Assembly (NCBI GenBank): GCA_946482625.1
Contig: CAMLSH010000193.1
Span: 1 to 7,334 of the forward strand
Direction of reading: 5' to 3'
DNA length: 7,334 nt
Source: an uncultured Opitutaceae bacterium
GTDB lineage: Bacteria; Verrucomicrobiota; Verrucomicrobiae; Opitutales; Opitutaceae
Shown in pieces: positions 4,891 through 7,334 of the stretch (positions are counted from its first letter, which is position 1; every line of letters begins with the position of its first letter). Made by a program: the position numbers and the translations under genes. The notes under the pieces were generated by a model. The model saw nothing but the letters and a program-made list of their open reading frames with translations, was not told the origin of the DNA and did not search any database.

Positions 4891-7281
4891 TCGTGGCCGG
4901 AACAACAACATCGTGCTGTCGTCGTGACGCGGCACCAGCGCCGAAAATTGACGCGCGAAACGGTCCACTCGTTTCACCACTTCGCTTAGCGGCCGTTCCT
5001 CGTTGCGCAGCAAGGCCGCCGCGAGCCGGTCGCGGCCAAATTCGTCGCCCGCCGGATTGCGCGCCTCGGTGATGCCGTCGGTGTAGAGCGCGACCAAGTC
5101 GCCCGGGTTCAACGCCACTTCCCGCTCCTCGATCATGTCGTCGAAAATCGCCCCGTCATCGAGCCCCACCGCCAGCCCTTCGCCTTGCAACAGCTCCGGC
5201 GCGGACGCGCCTTTGCGCACGAGCAGCATGTCTTCGTGACCGGCGCGCACATAACGCAGCGCGTTCGTATCCAGATTCAAAATGCCGTAGAAAAGCGCGA
5301 TGAACATCCCGGGCCGCATGTCCGGCTGGATCGCCCGATTCAGCCGCCGGATCACGGTCGCCGGGCTCAGCTCGCCCGCCGCGCACAACCGCAGGGTCGC
5401 CCGGCACTCGGCCATCATCAACGCCGCGCCCGCGCCCTTGCCCGACACATCCGCGATCACGAACGCCCAGTGGCGCTCATCCACTTTCAGCACGTCGAAA
5501 TAATCTCCGCCGATGTGCATCGTGCTCGTCGAAAACATCTCGATCTCCACCTCGCTCAAATCGGGAAACAACCGCGGCCGCAGGTGTTGCTGGATATCCG
5601 CCGCCACCCGCAGATCGCGCTCGCGCGCTGACCGTTCGGCTTCCTCCGCCTGCACGCGCGTCGTCGCATCGCTGAGCATGCCTTCGTGATGCGTCACCCT
5701 GCCGCCGGCATCGCGCCGCACGACCGTGTGATCGTCCACCCAGCGCACCGATCCATCGGCACACACGATGCGATAACTCTGATTGTACTCCGCATCGCCC
5801 GCCTCCGCATGCGCCGCCACTTCGGCCAGCACGCGCTCACGATCCTGCGGATGCGTGATGTCGGTGAACAAAAGCTGCCGTCCGACGAACTGCTCCGGCG
5901 TGTATCCAAATTGTTTGATGCTCGCCGAGACAAACTCCACCGGCCACTGCCCGGCGTCCGCGCGCCACAACACCACCACCGACGGCGAACGGTCGATGAT
6001 CCGCTCCAGCTCCTCGCGGCGAGCCAGCGATGCCTTCAACTCGTCCTGCGCCTGCCGCCGCAGACTGATGTCCCGCCCCACGCCGAAATACGCATGCCGT
6101 CCGTCCCGGTCGATATACGCCGAGCCCGTCGACGCGTGCCACACCCACCGCCCGTCCGCGTGCCGCATCCGATACTCGACGAGATTGGCGTGCGGCTCCC
6201 CCGCCATCACCGCGCTGATGAATTGCCGGCACGCGTCCTTGTCCTCCGCATGCACGAACTCCGTGAACTCCCGCCCGATCACCCGCTCCGTCGCATGCCC
6301 CAGCTTCGTCGTCCAGGCCTGCGATACGAATTTGAACCGGTGCTCCGGCGTGAGCGCGTAAAGGATCTCGCTGGCCGTGCTCAGGTACGTGCGCCAGCGC
6401 GACTCGCTCCGCCGCAATTCGTCCTCCGCGGCCCGCCGCGCCGTGATGTCCTCCAGCATCGCGAAATGGTGGGTCACATGCCCCGCTCCATCGCGCAAAA
6501 CCACCACCGTGAGCGTCGTCCACACCACCTTCCCATCCCGGTGCAGATAACGTTTATCCAAGGTGAAGCGGTCGCGGGTTCCTTGATACAGCTCGCGCGT
6601 CAGCTTTTCCTGCACCGCCCAGTCATCCGGATGCGTGACCCGGCGCACGTTTTCGATGTCGCGCGCCTCCGCCTCCGTCATCCCGATGAGCTCGCAAAAT
6701 TTGCTGTTCACGTGGTTCGCGCCCGGCTGCCCCTCGCGGTCGATCTCGCGCCAGCTCAAACCGATCGGCGCCTGCTCCGAGAACAACGCCAACTGCGCCT
6801 GCGTCTGCCTCAACTCGTTCGCGCGGGCCGTCACCTCCGCCGCCAGCCGCGCATTTTTTTCCTCCGCCTGCTTCAGCGACGTCACATCCGTCCGCAACGC
6901 CAGATAGAACTTCGGCCGTCCATCCTCGCCGTGCAACGGCACCAGCGTGCTCTCCACCCAATACACATGGCCGCCCTTGGCCCGGTTGCAGATGAGCCCC
7001 CGCCACACCCGCCCCGCGGAGATCACCCGCCACATCTCCGCGTAAAACTCGTCCGGATGCGCCCCCGATTTCAGGATCCGATGCGTTTTCCCCACCAGCT
7101 CCCCGCGCGCATAGCCGGAGACCTCGCAAAACCGGTCGTTCGCAAAAACGATCACGCCCTTGGCATCCGTGATCGCCACGATGGCATGTTCGTCGATTCC
7201 GCGCCGCAACCACTCCGCAAGCTCAACATCGTTGATATTCAACGGCGCAGACGACACGAGGGACTTGGGATCTAGCGACAT
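4888..7281 (-). CDS. Multi-PAS sensor with PP2C/SpoIIE-type serine phosphatase domain (RsbU-like)
   Basis: Numbering from the ATG at 7281 gives 797 residues with no membrane segment, so it is a cytoplasmic sensor. PAS1 (about 23-135) has DEHAIVAITD at 30-39 and NRAKGGHVYWVE at 99-110, close to the Aer-like type. A coiled coil follows (about 135-164). PAS2 (164-281) contains HPDDW and ends in EDITARR; PAS3 (292-407) ends in GRDISLRR; PAS4 (420-542) contains HPQDRERV. A second helical linker leads into the RsbU-type entry AADIQQHLRPRLFP (560-573). The phosphatase domain has the metal-ligand motifs GGDYFD (591-596), DVSGKG (611-616), TDGITEARN (734-742) and a final DDST (787-790), all intact. 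Known relatives dephosphorylate anti-anti-sigma (STAS) proteins in partner switching. No STAS protein, anti-sigma kinase or histidine kinase is encoded here, so its target is unknown. A TTG at 7293 would add four residues; no Shine-Dalgarno sequence precedes either start. Confidence 0.92.
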   Translation of the reverse strand: MSLDPKSLVSSAPLNINDVELAEWLRRGIDEHAIVAITDAKGVIVFANDRFCEVSGYARGELVGKTHRILKSGAHPDEFYAEMWRVISAGRVWRGLICNRAKGGHVYWVESTLVPLHGEDGRPKFYLALRTDVTSLKQAEEKNARLAAEVTARANELRQTQAQLALFSEQAPIGLSWREIDREGQPGANHVNSKFCELIGMTEAEARDIENVRRVTHPDDWAVQEKLTRELYQGTRDRFTLDKRYLHRDGKVVWTTLTVVVLRDGAGHVTHHFAMLEDITARRAAEDELRRSESRWRTYLSTASEILYALTPEHRFKFVSQAWTTKLGHATERVIGREFTEFVHAEDKDACRQFISAVMAGEPHANLVEYRMRHADGRWVWHASTGSAYIDRDGRHAYFGVGRDISLRRQAQDELKASLARREELERIIDRSPSVVVLWRADAGQWPVEFVSASIKQFGYTPEQFVGRQLLFTDITHPQDRERVLAEVAAHAEAGDAEYNQSYRIVCADGSVRWVDDHTVVRRDAGGRVTHHEGMLSDATTRVQAEEAERSARERDLRVAADIQQHLRPRLFPDLSEVEIEMFSTSTMHIGGDYFDVLKVDERHWAFVIADVSGKGAGAALMMAECRATLRLCAAGELSPATVIRRLNRAIQPDMRPGMFIALFYGILNLDTNALRYVRAGHEDMLLVRKGASAPELLQGEGLAVGLDDGAIFDDMIEEREVALNPGDLVALYTDGITEARNPAGDEFGRDRLAAALLRNEERPLSEVVKRVDRFARQFSALVPRHDDSTMLLFRPR

Positions 7282-7334
7282 CAACCGGCACAAAAAACAA
7301 AAGTCGTCCCCAAATCAACCCACCACCCGTCGCA
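7282..7334 (-). other. Upstream leader of the PAS-phosphatase gene
   Basis: Only 53 bases lie between the start codon and the window edge. On the - strand they hold a T-rich stretch (about 7291-7303) close to the start codon and no purine-rich ribosome-binding site. A TTGATT hexamer further up could be a -35 element, but no matching -10 is convincing, so I do not call a promoter. Confidence 0.3.

Noticed and set aside
5686..7275. 529-codon open frame (+) opposite the PAS-phosphatase gene
   Set aside because: It has the same Arg/His/Pro-rich antisense character and no recognisable domain; the - strand protein is fully explained by PAS and PP2C motifs.

Overview
The window is GC-rich bacterial DNA. 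It looks like part of the chromosome of a plant-polysaccharide-degrading Verrucomicrobiota, most likely of the Opitutaceae type. That placement is inference from three things: a secreted PL1 pectate lyase next to a CE8 pectinesterase, a solenoid protein built on W-x4-DP repeats (a style I associate with this phylum), and the absence of a Shine-Dalgarno sequence before any visible start codon. No 16S rRNA or other taxonomic marker is present.

Layout, left to right. Bases 1-512 (+) are the 3' part of a pectate lyase gene whose start lies outside the window. Bases 513-830 hold no gene but carry several palindromes. Bases 831-2024 (+) encode an exported or membrane-anchored helical-repeat protein of unknown function with a period of about 32 residues. 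Bases 2100-2993 (+) encode a secreted pectinesterase, followed by a clear intrinsic terminator at 3039-3075. Two genes on the other strand converge on it. Bases 3129-4694 (-) encode a type II NADH dehydrogenase with a C-terminal cyclic-nucleotide-binding-like extension. Bases 4888-7281 (-) encode a cytoplasmic protein with four PAS domains and a PP2C/SpoIIE-type phosphatase domain, ending in a hairpin terminator that starts at its own stop codon.

How the genes may work together. The pectinesterase would remove methyl esters from pectin, and the pectate lyase would cut the resulting polygalacturonate, so the left half looks like a small pectin-use locus. The solenoid protein between them has no assignable role. 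The right half is about respiration and signalling: a non-proton-pumping NADH:quinone oxidoreductase, and a PAS-input phosphatase of the kind that drives anti-anti-sigma (partner-switching) regulation. The two may share redox sensing, but they are separated by a terminator and nothing shows direct coupling.

I see no CRISPR array, transposase, integrase, tRNA, rRNA or phage gene, and no strong case for a wholly new system. The items most worth a second look are the solenoid protein in the pectin locus, the NDH-2 with a degenerate regulatory domain, and the active-site substitutions predicted in both pectin enzymes.
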